Below, piece by piece: positions 44,174 through 53,950 of a stretch of DNA of 64,000 bases. Position 1 is the first letter of the stretch. Each line of letters opens with the position of its first letter. Source of the stretch: an uncultured Roseovarius sp. (GTDB lineage: Bacteria > Pseudomonadota > Alphaproteobacteria > Rhodobacterales > Rhodobacteraceae); contig CANMFU010000005.1 of assembly GCA_947497295.1 (NCBI GenBank), forward strand, positions 97,980 through 161,979, read 5' to 3'. The notes below the pieces were generated by a model. That model ran no database searches, had not been told where the DNA came from, and saw only the letters and a list, made by a program, of their open reading frames with translations. A program made the position numbers and the translations under genes.

Positions 44174-44701
44174 TCAACTCAGGCGCAGATGGGCGGGTTT
44201 GCTGCCCGGTTTCTGCCACAGCACAATGCGCCCCGGCGCGGTGCGGTGCATTTCGGTCAGCATCCGTTCGGTACGCATGCCCGGCAGCGCGGCAAACACA
44301 TCGAACAGCGCATCAGCGCCGCTGGCGGTCAGCGGGATCATCACATCGGGTTGATCCGGCTGGCTGAGCGCCCAATGCGCCGGTTTTCCGGTGCGGTCCA
44401 GCGCCAGCGCGGTCATTTCCGAGCGCGCGATGACCCCGCCGCCCAGCGGGCCGAAATAGCCAATGGCACCCTCGTCGATGTCCACCACTCCGGGACCGCC
44501 CGCGCCTGCGGCAAAGCGCAGGCGTTGCAGGGCCGCGACCAGCGATATGGCGCCCGCCAGCGCGATTATCACGCCCAGCCAGAAGGTGATGCCAAAGCTG
44601 CGCCAAATGATCAGCAGGCCGGATGCCAGCACGGCGAGGCTGATCAGCACGCCTTGCCAGCGCGCAAGGGTCGCCGTGGCTTCGGGTCGCATGAAGCTCA
44701 T
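44174..44701 (-). CDS. Small membrane protein of unknown function
   Basis: 175 aa from ATG 44701, overlapping the rsmE stop by 4 bp. Two close membrane spans (about 16-33 and 39-57) are followed by a soluble beta-rich domain (VDIDEGAIGYFGPLGGGVIARSEM) resembling a PH-like fold. I do not recognise a functional family. Coupling to rsmE suggests cotranscription only. Confidence 0.75.
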   Translation of the reverse strand: MSFMRPEATATLARWQGVLISLAVLASGLLIIWRSFGITFWLGVIIALAGAISLVAALQRLRFAAGAGGPGVVDIDEGAIGYFGPLGGGVIARSEMTALALDRTGKPAHWALSQPDQPDVMIPLTASGADALFDVFAALPGMRTERMLTEMHRTAPGRIVLWQKPGSKPAHLRLS

Positions 44702-45435
44702 CGCCAATCCCCGAGCCGGGCCTGCCAAAGTGTCAGCGCCGCGACGGCTGCGGTATCGGCGCGCAGGATACGCGGGCCGAGGCGGGTAGCATGGGCATGA
44801 GGAAGGGAGGCAAGCCGGTCGCGTTCGCGCGCGGAAAAGCCGCCTTCGGGGCCAATCAGGATCGCCCATGGGCCGGGCATGTCCGGCAGCGCGCCTGCGG
44901 GGCCATCCGCCAGCGCCTCGTCGCAGAACAGGATCCGGCGGGCGGGATCCCAGCGATCCAGCAGAGTGCCCAACCTTTGCAGATCGTCCACCGGGGGCAC
45001 ATAGGTGCCGCCGCATTGCTCGGCGGCCTCGATGGCGTGCGCTTGCAGGCGGTCCTGGCGGATACGTTCGGAATTGGTGAAGTCGGTCTGTACCGGGCAG
45101 ATGCGCGCGGCGCCCATTTCAGCCGCCTTTTCAACGATGAAATCGGTACGGGCCTTCTTGATCGGGGCGAATAACAGCCACAGATCGGGCGGCATTTGCT
45201 GGGGGCGGTTTTGTGACAGGCAGGCCAGCGTGCCAGCCTTCTTGGTCGCGCTTGCCACCTCGGCCAGCCATTCACCATCCGTGCCGTTGAACAGCAGCAC
45301 CTGCGCGCCAACGACCTGTCGCATCACCCCGAAAAGGTAATGCGACTGCGCTTGCGTCAGAGGAACCGTTTGCCCCTGCCCCAGTGGCTGCTCTACATAC
45401 AATCTGATTTTGACGGTATTCGCGGCGTTTTTCAT
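44698..45435 (-). CDS. rsmE: 16S rRNA (uracil-1498-N3)-methyltransferase
   Basis: 245 aa. The SPOUT-fold knot is evident in IKKARTDFIVEKAAEMG, ILIGPEGGFSARERD and LGPRILRADTAAVAAL. It methylates U1498 of 16S rRNA. Divergent from ubiA with 11 bp between the start codons, a common arrangement in Rhodobacterales. Confidence 0.95.
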   Translation of the reverse strand: MKNAANTVKIRLYVEQPLGQGQTVPLTQAQSHYLFGVMRQVVGAQVLLFNGTDGEWLAEVASATKKAGTLACLSQNRPQQMPPDLWLLFAPIKKARTDFIVEKAAEMGAARICPVQTDFTNSERIRQDRLQAHAIEAAEQCGGTYVPPVDDLQRLGTLLDRWDPARRILFCDEALADGPAGALPDMPGPWAILIGPEGGFSARERDRLASLPHAHATRLGPRILRADTAAVAALTLWQARLGDWR

Positions 45436-45446
45436 GGGGGCATCAT

Positions 45447-46409
45447 ATGAGCGGCAAAGGGCAGAGACCAGAGGCCGGCAGTGTTGCCGATGCGCCTAAA
45501 GGCAACTGGGTGGACCGGTATGCGCCCGGCCCATGGCGGCCCTATCTGCGGCTGTCCCGCGCGGACCGGCCCATCGGGACGTGGCTGCTGCTGCTCCCTT
45601 GCTGGTGGGGCCTGCTGCTGGCGATGCTGCATGACGGGCAGGCGCGGTGGTTTGATCTGTGGATCTTTGCCTCCTGCGGGATTGGCGCGTTTTTGATGCG
45701 CGGCGCGGGCTGTACGTGGAACGACATCACCGACCGCCATATTGACGGCAGTGTGGCACGCACGGCGTCGCGTCCCATCCCATCGGGTCAGGTCAGCGTG
45801 AAAGCTGCATTGGCGTGGCTGGTGGCGCAGGCGCTGGTGGCGTTTTTGATCTTGCTGACCTTTCCGGGGATGGCCATTGCGCTTGGCATTCTCGCGCTGG
45901 CACCGGTGGCGGTCTATCCCTTTGCCAAGCGGTTCACATGGTGGCCGCAGGTGTTTCTGGGCATCGCCTTCAACTGGGGCGCGCTGCTGGCATGGACAGC
46001 GCATACCGGGCGGCTGGAGTGGCCTGCCGTCGTGCTTTATCTAGCGGGAATCGCGTGGACGCTGTTCTATGATACGATCTATGCGCATCAGGACGCCGAA
46101 GATGACGCCCTGATCGGGGTGAAATCGACCGCGCGGCTGTTTGGGGACCAATCGCCGCAATGGCTGCGTTGGTTTTTGGTCGTCACGGTCGTATTAATGA
46201 CCGCAGCGGTGATTCTGGCCATGCGCGGGGGCGAGCCCATGGCGCTGCTGGTTGCTCTTCTGGGGCCTTGGGCGCTGGGTTTGCACCTGCTTTGGCAGCT
46301 GACGCGCCTGAACTTGCACGATACCACTGCGTTGCTGGCGCTGTTCCGGTCCAACCGAAATGCCGGCCTTCTACCCTTGCCGTTTTTTGCCATTGCACTG
46401 CTGGTGTGA
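45447..46409 (+). CDS. ubiA: 4-hydroxybenzoate polyprenyltransferase
   Basis: 320 aa, about eight or nine membrane spans. The prenyl-diphosphate binding motif WNDITDRHID and the second Asp-rich motif YAHQDAEDD are present. It attaches the polyprenyl chain in ubiquinone synthesis. Confidence 0.95.
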   Translation: MSGKGQRPEAGSVADAPKGNWVDRYAPGPWRPYLRLSRADRPIGTWLLLLPCWWGLLLAMLHDGQARWFDLWIFASCGIGAFLMRGAGCTWNDITDRHIDGSVARTASRPIPSGQVSVKAALAWLVAQALVAFLILLTFPGMAIALGILALAPVAVYPFAKRFTWWPQVFLGIAFNWGALLAWTAHTGRLEWPAVVLYLAGIAWTLFYDTIYAHQDAEDDALIGVKSTARLFGDQSPQWLRWFLVVTVVLMTAAVILAMRGGEPMALLVALLGPWALGLHLLWQLTRLNLHDTTALLALFRSNRNAGLLPLPFFAIALLV

Positions 46410-46469
46410 TTGAACTTGGAGGGCTGGGGGCATAAATAGGCTTCAGCCCCAACAGCATCAGGCCCCCAT

Positions 46470-48389
46470 ATGCGCCTTTCCATGATCTTCGCCATTGCCG
46501 GAACATTCCTCATGGCGGCGATCCTGTGCCTTGTCACAGCCGGGTTTGCGGTGACGGTGATCGAGGACAACGCACGCACCACTGTGCTGAGCGAGTTGGA
46601 CAAGGAAGGCATGACCTGGACCGAGGTTGATGCCGATGGATTGCAGGTATTTCTGGCTGGAGCCGCCCCGAGCGAGGCCAAAAGGTTCAAGGCGCTGTCG
46701 GTTGCCGGACGCATCGTCGATGCGGCGCGCGTGATCGACCAGATGCAGGTCGAGGATAGCGAAGATATCGCGCCGCCACGCTTTTCGGTCGAGATTTTAC
46801 GCAATGACAGCGGGATTTCGCTGATCGGCCTGATTCCCGCATCCATGGATCGCGAGGCTCTGCTGGAACAGATGACGCGTGCCGCAAGCGGCGGCGACGT
46901 GATCGACCTGCTCGAATCGGCGGATTACCCGGTCAGCGATAGTTGGGATGTGGCCATCGACTATGCCGTGCGTGCGCTTCAGCAACTGCCGCGCACCAAG
47001 ATCTCGGTCGAGGCGGGGCGCGTGGCGATCATCACAATGGCAGACAGTCCTGAAGAAAAACGCAAGCTGGAGGCAACGCTGAAGCGGCGCGTTCCTGCAA
47101 ACCTGCGTATTTCGGTCGATGTGTCGGCGCCGCGACCTGTGATTACGCCCTTTACGCTTCGGTTTTTGATCGAGGATGGCGTCGCGCGCTTTGATGCATG
47201 TTCGGCCGATACGCCCGAAGCGAAGCGCATGATCCTTGCCGCTGCGCGCGAGGCCGGGCTGGAGGGCGCAGCCGATTGCACAATCGGCCTTGGCGTGCCG
47301 ACGCCTGCATGGGGCAAGGCCGCCGCGCTGGCGATTGGCGCTGTGGCCGAACTGGGCGGCGGCAGTGTGACATTTGCCGATGCCGACATTTCCCTCATCG
47401 CCGCTCAAGGCACGCCCGAGGGCCGTTTCGACGACGTCGTCGGCGGACTGGAGAGCGATCTGCCTGACGTCTTTGCCCTGCACTCGGTGTTGCCGCCACC
47501 CGATGTTGAGGGCGCGCCAGCCATTCCCGAATTCGTCGCCACCCTGTCGCCTGACGGGGTTGTGCAGCTGCGCGGCAGGGTCGGCAGCCAGCGCCTGCGC
47601 GAGGCAGTCGACAGCTTTGCCAAGGCGCGGTTCCGATCGGGCAGTGTTTTTACCAAGGCGCGGGTGGCCGAAGGTCTGCCGCAGGATTGGCCAGTTCGTG
47701 TGCTGACGGGGCTGGAAGCGCTGGGTTTTTTGGCCAACGGCACGGTTGTCGTAACGCCGAGTAATCTGAAAATCAGCGGTTTGACTGGCCGTCAGGATGC
47801 AAGCGCGCAAATTGCCGGTCTTCTGGCCGCCAAGCTGGGCGAGGGCGCGCAATTTGATATAGATGTGACCTACAAGATCGAGCTGGATCCGATCGCGGGC
47901 ATCCCGACGCCCGAGGAATGCGTCGCCCAGATCAAGGAAATTCAGGAAACCCGAAAGATTAATTTCGAACCGGGGTCGCCGAATTTTGACGCCAATGGCG
48001 CGTCGATCATGAACGATATCGCTGATATCTTAGGCAAATGCGGCGAGATCCAGATTGAAATTGGCGGTCATACTGACAGTCAGGGCCGCGAGATAATGAA
48101 CGAAGAGCTGAGTCAGGAACGTGCCAATGCCGTTCTGGACGCTCTACGCTCGCGCCGGGTGCTGACCTCCAGTTATACCGCAAAGGGGTATGGCGAGGCT
48201 CAGCCCATCGCCGGAAACGACACCGAAGAGGGCCGCGAGGCGAACCGACGGATCGAATTCAAGCTGACGCCCGAAGCCGAACCTGCGCCAGACCCGAACG
48301 CATCAGGGCTTGAAAGCTCTGACCAAGAGGGGCAGGAAGGAGACGCAGAGGATCAGGACGCAGAGGGCGCAGCAGGTGAACAGGACTGA
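46470..48389 (+). CDS. OmpA-domain envelope protein with BON-like repeats
   Basis: 639 aa. An N-terminal membrane anchor or uncleaved signal (about 5-30) precedes several alpha/beta repeats of BON type, then an OmpA-like peptidoglycan-binding domain (about 505-605) with GGHTDSQGREIMNEELSQERA and EGREANRRIEF. The tail is acidic and repetitive. Likely links inner membrane and peptidoglycan. The following gene overlaps its 3' end. Confidence 0.88.
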   Translation: MRLSMIFAIAGTFLMAAILCLVTAGFAVTVIEDNARTTVLSELDKEGMTWTEVDADGLQVFLAGAAPSEAKRFKALSVAGRIVDAARVIDQMQVEDSEDIAPPRFSVEILRNDSGISLIGLIPASMDREALLEQMTRAASGGDVIDLLESADYPVSDSWDVAIDYAVRALQQLPRTKISVEAGRVAIITMADSPEEKRKLEATLKRRVPANLRISVDVSAPRPVITPFTLRFLIEDGVARFDACSADTPEAKRMILAAAREAGLEGAADCTIGLGVPTPAWGKAAALAIGAVAELGGGSVTFADADISLIAAQGTPEGRFDDVVGGLESDLPDVFALHSVLPPPDVEGAPAIPEFVATLSPDGVVQLRGRVGSQRLREAVDSFAKARFRSGSVFTKARVAEGLPQDWPVRVLTGLEALGFLANGTVVVTPSNLKISGLTGRQDASAQIAGLLAAKLGEGAQFDIDVTYKIELDPIAGIPTPEECVAQIKEIQETRKINFEPGSPNFDANGASIMNDIADILGKCGEIQIEIGGHTDSQGREIMNEELSQERANAVLDALRSRRVLTSSYTAKGYGEAQPIAGNDTEEGREANRRIEFKLTPEAEPAPDPNASGLESSDQEGQEGDAEDQDAEGAAGEQD

Positions 48390-48702
48390 ATTCATCATCG
48401 CCACGGCGATCATCCTCTTTGTCGCCTTCGCGCTGGGCTGGTTTGCCAACTGGCTGGTGCACCGATTTATTCGCGTGTCGTCATCGGATGTAGGCGAACT
48501 GGACCGCATGGCGCAGGAACTGCATGAGGCCGAAGAGACCCGTGATCAGGCGATTACATACCTGCAGCAACGCGAGGCCGAGCTGACCAATCAGCTGAGC
48601 CAAAGCGAGGCGGAACTGCGCGCCACCATGGATGGTTTGCGCGAAGCCCGCCAAGAGGCCGAGCAGATGCGGGCCTATATTGACCGGATGGGGCAGAGCT
48701 AG
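48376..48702 (+). CDS. Single-span membrane protein with coiled coil
   Basis: 108 aa from GTG 48376, overlapping the OmpA-domain gene by 14 bp. One membrane span (FIIATAIILFVAFALGWFANWL) followed by about 60 residues of coiled coil (ELHEAEETRDQAITYLQQRE). The frame is open further upstream only inside the OmpA gene tail. Conserved-looking and coupled to the OmpA protein; role unknown. Confidence 0.75.
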   Translation: MNRTEFIIATAIILFVAFALGWFANWLVHRFIRVSSSDVGELDRMAQELHEAEETRDQAITYLQQREAELTNQLSQSEAELRATMDGLREARQEAEQMRAYIDRMGQS

Positions 48703-49374
48703 AGCCGACGCGTTTAGCCTCTGGGGCGGACATCCGCATGGAACCGGCGGGATCTGGATTGCGTCCTGCGCCGGGCTTTCAAATGTTACGAAATTGCTAA
48801 ATACGTTCTGTCAGGCACAAGGTCGTGCGCCACTTGGGGGTTAGGCGCCATGACGAAGCGCCCGATCACCGCATTCACGAAGCGGCGGACCTCCGCGCAG
48901 TTCCGGCCAAGAAGCCATTTGCAAAGCACGCCGGTCTGCAGGTCGATCCGGCCTGCGAGCCTTCTAGTGTTGGTAAATCGGCTCGCCACGCGCCTGAACT
49001 CAGGTGAGCAATGGGTCCGTGATCAGTCAACCCCATACCGATTGGAGCCAGTGTCCCGACCGCCAGAGAGCTTTGCTCATAGGCTGATCCCAGACCTCTC
49101 CGGCTTCCTCCTTGCGAAGGTTTTTGAACGCAGGCCTCCACATGTGGTCGCCAAGGTTGAGCCGCGGCCCGCATCGAAAAACCTTCTGAAACCGGACATT
49201 GATGCAGGCGCACAATAAACGACTTGATGTGCCAAATCCGGACATTCCCGCGTTGTGAAATGGCGTTATCGCCCAACAAACTTGAGAGGCGCAGCGCTCG
49301 CAGCAGAAAGGTCGTTATAAAAGTAGCTTCCATGTGCTTCTCGCTGAACGAGACGCTTGATTGCGGTGCCCGGT
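48703..49374. other. Intergenic region without a recognised gene
   Basis: About 670 bp. Several short frames exist on both strands (for example 48786-48989 and 48875-49333 on minus) but none has a ribosome site plus a known family pattern. The stretch around 49190-49215 (CCGGACATTGATGC) looks like non-coding filler I associate with rhodobacterial intergenic remnants. It may be decayed mobile DNA. Confidence 0.45.
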
Positions 49375-50334
49375 TTACAGCCGGTCCGGTGGCACGTCAC
49401 CACGAAAGAATGCGTCAAGATTATCGAGCGCCTTGAACCCCATAGCATCGCGGGTTCGGAGAGTGGCGCTACCGACATGGGGCATCATTACGATATTTTC
49501 ATGATCTGCGAAGGCAGGGTTGCCGCCGGGTTCAGTGCCGAAACAATCAAGACCTGCGGCACCAATATGCTTTGTCTGAATTGCTGCCAGCAATGCCGAC
49601 TCGTCGATCAGATTGCCACGCGCGGTGTTCACTATCACGCAGTCCTTGGGCAGTCGGGCAAGGCGGTCTGCATTTATCAGGCCGATCGTCTCGGGCGTGG
49701 CGGGGCAATGCAGGGACAGAAAATCGGATATTGCCAGAAGACTTTCGAGATTCTCGTGGTAGACGGCGCCAGCCTCATCTTCCGGAGCTAGTCGATGGCG
49801 GTTATGGTAGTGGATCTCCATGTCAAAACCGCGCGCCTTGCGGGCAAAGGCGCGTCCTACGCCCCCCATGCCGATGATCCCCAAACGGCCGCCAGTCACC
49901 TGTTTTCCGACAAGAAATGCAGGAGACCAGGTAGTCCACTCGCCGGAACGCACGATGCGGTCGCCAGTCACTGCATGACGCGCCGCGCCAAGCATCAGCA
50001 TCATTGCCAGTTCGGCGGTGGCATCAGACAAAACGCCGGGCGTGTTGGTGACGGTGATGCCTTTGGATTTGAGCGCAGGCAAATCGCAATGATCAACGCC
50101 CACCGAATGGTTCGCCACAATCTTCAGGCGAGGGTCCAATTGCGCCACGACATCGGCAGTGAAATGTTCGGAATGACATGGGATGATCCCATCCACCCGC
50201 CCGCTCATCGCAATAATATCCTCGGCGCTGCCGGGTGTGTCGGCGGCGTCCCAGATGACTTCGTAATCACGCCTCGCACGTTCAAGCGTCGCATCAGACA
50301 AGTTGCGGGTGATCCAGATGACTGGTTTCGCCAT
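49375..50334 (-). CDS. D-isomer-specific 2-hydroxyacid dehydrogenase
   Basis: 319 aa from ATG 50334. The NAD-binding motif GIIGMGGVGRAFA, catalytic Arg in NTARGNLID, Glu in the DCFGTEP segment and His in MPHVGSAT are all there. These enzymes reduce glyoxylate, hydroxypyruvate or other 2-keto acids. As last gene of the TRAP operon whose binding protein resembles the 2-keto-acid protein TakP, it probably handles the imported acid (inference). Confidence 0.9.
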   Translation of the reverse strand: MAKPVIWITRNLSDATLERARRDYEVIWDAADTPGSAEDIIAMSGRVDGIIPCHSEHFTADVVAQLDPRLKIVANHSVGVDHCDLPALKSKGITVTNTPGVLSDATAELAMMLMLGAARHAVTGDRIVRSGEWTTWSPAFLVGKQVTGGRLGIIGMGGVGRAFARKARGFDMEIHYHNRHRLAPEDEAGAVYHENLESLLAISDFLSLHCPATPETIGLINADRLARLPKDCVIVNTARGNLIDESALLAAIQTKHIGAAGLDCFGTEPGGNPAFADHENIVMMPHVGSATLRTRDAMGFKALDNLDAFFRGDVPPDRL

Positions 50335-50338
50335 CTCG

Positions 50339-50500
50339 TCAGTCCTGCTTGTTGCGGCTTGACGTGGCAAAGTCATAGGCCACGAAGGCCAGCGTGATAA
50401 CGATCACGATCACCAGGTCGGGGCTGGGCACTTTGAATGCGAGTATCAGCAAGAATACCGCTATTGCGACAAATGCAAAGAGAGCAAGTATCCGGTTCAT
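50339..50500 (-). CDS. Small membrane protein in the TRAP operon
   Basis: 53 aa, ATG 50500 to the stop at 50339, with GAGGAG 9 nt upstream. Two hydrophobic segments (ILALFAFVAIAVFLLILAF and LVIVIVITLAFVAYDF) separated by KVPSPD, then a polar tail. It sits between the amidase and dehydrogenase genes with 4-13 bp spacings. No assigned function. Confidence 0.75.
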   Translation of the reverse strand: MNRILALFAFVAIAVFLLILAFKVPSPDLVIVIVITLAFVAYDFATSSRNKQD

Positions 50501-50513
50501 ATTACTTTACTCC

Positions 50514-51887
50514 TCATTCCGATGCGCCGTCCGCCCAGTCGAACAACCATTGCGCAGTGCGGATTAGCCGGGCGTCATTGTAGCGTCCGCCGATCAACTG
50601 GACGCCCATGGGCAGGCCCTCGTTCGAGGTCAGCAGTGGCAGGCTGACGCAGGGCGTGCCACATAGCGTCCAGAGACCATTGAAGATCGGATCGCCCGTT
50701 GTGTCCAGCCCCTTGGGCGCCGGGCCTGTTGCAGCAGGGCACAGAATCGCATCGCAGCGTGTCATCATCTCGTCAAGCACGGCATTCAGCAGTTTGGGCA
50801 TGTCGCATGCCGACAGATAATCGCGGGCGAGCGTTGCGTTGCCCTGCTGGATCGCGTCACGGGTCACCTTGCCCAATTGGTCTGCGGCATCCCGCCAATA
50901 GGGGTAGTAGTGATAGGACATCTCGGCAAAATTGATCAGTTTGCGGTGCTCTGCGGCGGTGTCAAAAATGGCTGGCAGCGGCAATTCAAACGCCCGATCG
51001 CCAAGCGCTTTTATTAATTCGTCAAAGGCGTCACGAAGCTGTGGGTCCGCATCCTCCCATCCGGGCGGACGCACAAAGCCAAAAAGCGGCTTCAGCGGCG
51101 GCTTGGATGTGGCAGCGGCAAAAAGGGCTGGCGCGGGTTCTGGATGTGTGGCCGTATCTTCGGCGTCATAGCCAAACAGGACCTCTGCCAGCATGGCGGC
51201 ACCGGCGGGATCACTGGCAAATACGCCGACGGTGTCCAGCGACGGCGATTGCGTCAGGATGCCCCGGCGCGGGATCGCGCCGAAGGTGGGCTTGTAGCCA
51301 GTGACGCCGCAGTACGAGGCGGGCCTTATGATGGAGCCACCGGTCTGCGTGCCGATGGCCAGCGGAACCATTCCGTCCGCCACCGCTGCGGCTGAGCCTT
51401 GGGACGATCCGCCCGGCGTATGGGCCAGATTATGTGGGTTGGCAGTTTTGCCCGGATGCATGAAGGCAAGCTCGGTTGTGACCGTCTTGCCCATGATGAT
51501 CGCGCCCTCTTTCTTGAGCCGCTCAACCACAAAGGCGTCCCGTAGGGGGACCCGCCCGGCATCGCGCGTACAGCCGTTGGTCGTCGGGATGCGGGCGGTG
51601 TCTATAACATCCTTGAGGCCCACCGGCAGCCCGTGCAAACGCCCCAATGGGCGACCTGCGCGGCGGTGTGCATCCAGCGTGCGGGCCTGCGCGCGGACAA
51701 ATTCGGGATCGAACCATGCCCATGCGCCCACCTCGGGCTCGCGCGTTTCGATCCGCGAAATATAGGCTTCCACCAGGGTTATTGCGTCCAGCGCCCCCGA
51801 CGCCAGCCTGTCGCGCAGCAACGCGACGCCAGAAGCCGCGACGCGGGCCTGTGCAATATCGTCCGATTGCTTGGTGTCAGCGCCCAT
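50514..51887 (-). CDS. Amidase-signature hydrolase
   Basis: 457 aa from ATG 51887. The Ser-cisSer-Lys triad is visible: Lys in VGLKDVIDT, and the two serines in the GGSSQGSAAAVADG and TQTGGSIIRPA stretches. Amidase-signature enzymes cleave diverse amides, and the substrate is not predictable. The start overlaps the TRAP permease gene by 11 bp, so import and hydrolysis of the same compound is likely. Confidence 0.9.
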   Translation of the reverse strand: MGADTKQSDDIAQARVAASGVALLRDRLASGALDAITLVEAYISRIETREPEVGAWAWFDPEFVRAQARTLDAHRRAGRPLGRLHGLPVGLKDVIDTARIPTTNGCTRDAGRVPLRDAFVVERLKKEGAIIMGKTVTTELAFMHPGKTANPHNLAHTPGGSSQGSAAAVADGMVPLAIGTQTGGSIIRPASYCGVTGYKPTFGAIPRRGILTQSPSLDTVGVFASDPAGAAMLAEVLFGYDAEDTATHPEPAPALFAAATSKPPLKPLFGFVRPPGWEDADPQLRDAFDELIKALGDRAFELPLPAIFDTAAEHRKLINFAEMSYHYYPYWRDAADQLGKVTRDAIQQGNATLARDYLSACDMPKLLNAVLDEMMTRCDAILCPAATGPAPKGLDTTGDPIFNGLWTLCGTPCVSLPLLTSNEGLPMGVQLIGGRYNDARLIRTAQWLFDWADGASE

Positions 51888-53295
51888 AAAGCTGCTCCGG
51901 CAGATAGAACACGATCGACGGGAAGACATACATCAGCACCATCGATACGAGCACAAAGAACAAAAACGGCATGACGCCCCTGAAGATTTGCGTCAGGCGC
52001 AGCTCGGGCGGGGCGATCCCCTTGAGATAGTAGGCCGACATGGCCATCGGCGGCGTTAGAAAACTGGTCTGCAGGTTAAGGGCCACAAGGATGCCGAAAA
52101 ACAGCGGATCGATATCGAAGATCGCCAGCAGTGGCAGGAATATCGGTACGAAGATGATGATGATCTCGGACCACTCCAGCGGCCAGCCCAGCAGGAAGAT
52201 GATCAGCTGCGCAAGGATCAGGAACATGATCGGGGACAGGTCCAGTGACTGCACGAACTGCGAGATAACCTGCTCGCCGCCCAGATACGAAAACACCGCT
52301 GAAAACGTGTAGGAGCCGACAAACAGCCAACAGACCATCGCCGTGGTACGCACCGTCAGATAGACGCTTTCACGCATCCGTTGCCAAGTCATGGCGCGGT
52401 AGACAAGCGCCAGGAATATCCCACCGAGCGCCCCGATTGAGGCCGCCTCGGTTGGGGTGGCAAGGCCGAACAGGATCGACCCCAGCACAGCAAAGATCAG
52501 GAAGGCCAGTGGCACAAAGGACGTGACGATCATCAGCAGCAGCTTGCCCATCGGCATGTCTGGCACCTCGTCATCGGTGGGGCGCGGCGCCGAGGACGGC
52601 TGAAGGATCGACCGTGCAACTATGTATATCAGATAAAGCCCAACCAGCGTCAGCCCCGGCAGCAAGGCCGCCGCGTAAAGCCGCACGATAGACACGTTGG
52701 TTGCCGCCGCATAGACGATCAGCATGATCGAGGGCGGTATCAGGATGCCCAGCGTGCCGCCCGCGCAGATGATGCCGGCCGCAAACGACGGATCATAGCG
52801 CGCCTTGAGCATCGCAGGCAGCGCCAGCAGTCCCATTAGCGTGACAACCGCGCCAACAATCCCGGTGGCCGTGGCAAAGAGCGCACAGGTAATCAACGCT
52901 GCGACACCCATCGAGCCTGGCACGTTCTTGGAGGCGATGTTGAGCGTTGTGAACAGCCGGTCAACGATATTCGCACGCTCTACGATGTAGCCCATGAACA
53001 GGAACAAAGGCACGGCCGTCAGAACTTCGTTGGACATCACCGTGTATGTCTGATTCACGAAAAGATCGAATATTCGGTTGTTCAATAACCCCTCGAACCA
53101 GGTGGTCCATTGCTCCCACTGCCCCGCCCCCTCGTCCAGCCGGTCAAAACTGCGCCACATGCGGCGCGCGTCGAAATAGGCGTAATATCCAAAGCCGATG
53201 CCCATCGCCATCAGCGTGAAGGCAATCGGAAAGCCGAGGAAAACGAAGGCGATGAACAGCCCCAGCATCATCAGAGCAACTTGCGGATCAGTCAT
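51877..53295 (-). CDS. TRAP transporter large permease subunit (DctM/TakM-like)
   Basis: 472 aa, about 12 spans. VPLFLFMGYIVERA, TGIVGAVVTLMGLLALPAML and GGTLGILIPPSIMLIVYA are DctM motifs. It is longer than the common 425-430 aa because of an insertion near residues 40-75 (WRSFDRLDEGAGQWEQW), as in the TakM/FcbT3-type branch. It couples solute uptake to the sodium gradient. Confidence 0.92.
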   Translation of the reverse strand: MTDPQVALMMLGLFIAFVFLGFPIAFTLMAMGIGFGYYAYFDARRMWRSFDRLDEGAGQWEQWTTWFEGLLNNRIFDLFVNQTYTVMSNEVLTAVPLFLFMGYIVERANIVDRLFTTLNIASKNVPGSMGVAALITCALFATATGIVGAVVTLMGLLALPAMLKARYDPSFAAGIICAGGTLGILIPPSIMLIVYAAATNVSIVRLYAAALLPGLTLVGLYLIYIVARSILQPSSAPRPTDDEVPDMPMGKLLLMIVTSFVPLAFLIFAVLGSILFGLATPTEAASIGALGGIFLALVYRAMTWQRMRESVYLTVRTTAMVCWLFVGSYTFSAVFSYLGGEQVISQFVQSLDLSPIMFLILAQLIIFLLGWPLEWSEIIIIFVPIFLPLLAIFDIDPLFFGILVALNLQTSFLTPPMAMSAYYLKGIAPPELRLTQIFRGVMPFLFFVLVSMVLMYVFPSIVFYLPEQLYGR

Positions 53296-53876
53296 GTGAT
53301 GTGATCTTTCTCGGCCTTGTTAGCGGCCCGCATGATGAGGTCTTCGGTTTCGAACACGTCCTCATCTGCCTCAAGCCAGTAGTTGTCGCGTATCGCGATG
53401 ATGCAGCGGCACATTTGCGCCAGCCCCTGAATGAACAGCAAGATGCCGGCAGCCACAAGCACAGCCTTGAACTGGTAGATTGGCACGCCTGCCGGGCTGT
53501 TGACCGACACTTCGCCGTATTGCCATGACCGGGCTGCGTATTTCCAGCCGGACAGGATCAAAGCTGTGACACCGGGAAAAAAGAAGATCAGATACAGCAC
53601 AAAGTCGATTTTGCCCTGTGTCCTGGGTTGCAGGAGCCGGTACAGAAAGTCGCCCCGTACATGCCCGCCGCGTGACAGGGTATAGGCGCCGCCCATCATG
53701 AACAGCGTCCCATACATGATGAATGACACGTCCAGCGCCCAAGCGGTGGGATTGTTCATCACGTAGCGAACGAAGACCTCATAACCGGTCCCCAGAGACA
53801 TCAGCAGAATCAGCCAAGCGAAGGCCTTTCCGAACCATGCGGAAAGGTTATCGGCGAACCGAATAAATGATATCAT
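53292..53876 (-). CDS. TRAP transporter small permease subunit (DctQ/TakQ-like)
   Basis: 194 aa with four membrane spans. NNPTAWALDVSFIMYGTLFMMGGAYTL contains the usual Trp-x-x-(D/E) signature of DctQ. Overlaps the large permease gene by ATGA. A small hairpin lies in the 74 bp between this gene and the binding-protein gene. Confidence 0.9.
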   Translation of the reverse strand: MISFIRFADNLSAWFGKAFAWLILLMSLGTGYEVFVRYVMNNPTAWALDVSFIMYGTLFMMGGAYTLSRGGHVRGDFLYRLLQPRTQGKIDFVLYLIFFFPGVTALILSGWKYAARSWQYGEVSVNSPAGVPIYQFKAVLVAAGILLFIQGLAQMCRCIIAIRDNYWLEADEDVFETEDLIMRAANKAEKDHIT

Positions 53877-53904
53877 GTTGCCCCTGTTCCTCGCCAGATA
53901 AGCC

Positions 53905-53921
53905 CGGCACGGAGCGTGCCG
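53905..53921 (-). terminator. Attenuator-like hairpin between TRAP binding-protein and permease genes
   Basis: CGGCACG-GAG-CGTGCCG, a 7-bp perfect stem with a 3-nt loop, no U-tract. Placement after a highly expressed binding-protein gene fits differential expression within the operon. Confidence 0.5.
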
Positions 53922-53950
53922 AGCTTTGGTTCAAATTTCGCCTGTCGCGG

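Noticed and set aside
46797..47852. 351-codon minus-strand frame inside the OmpA-domain gene
   Set aside because: No recognisable family; the plus-strand protein has clear OmpA features.
48786..49333. Overlapping minus-strand short ORFs in the 48.7-49.4 kb gap
   Set aside because: No ribosome sites and no recognisable family; left as an intergenic remnant.
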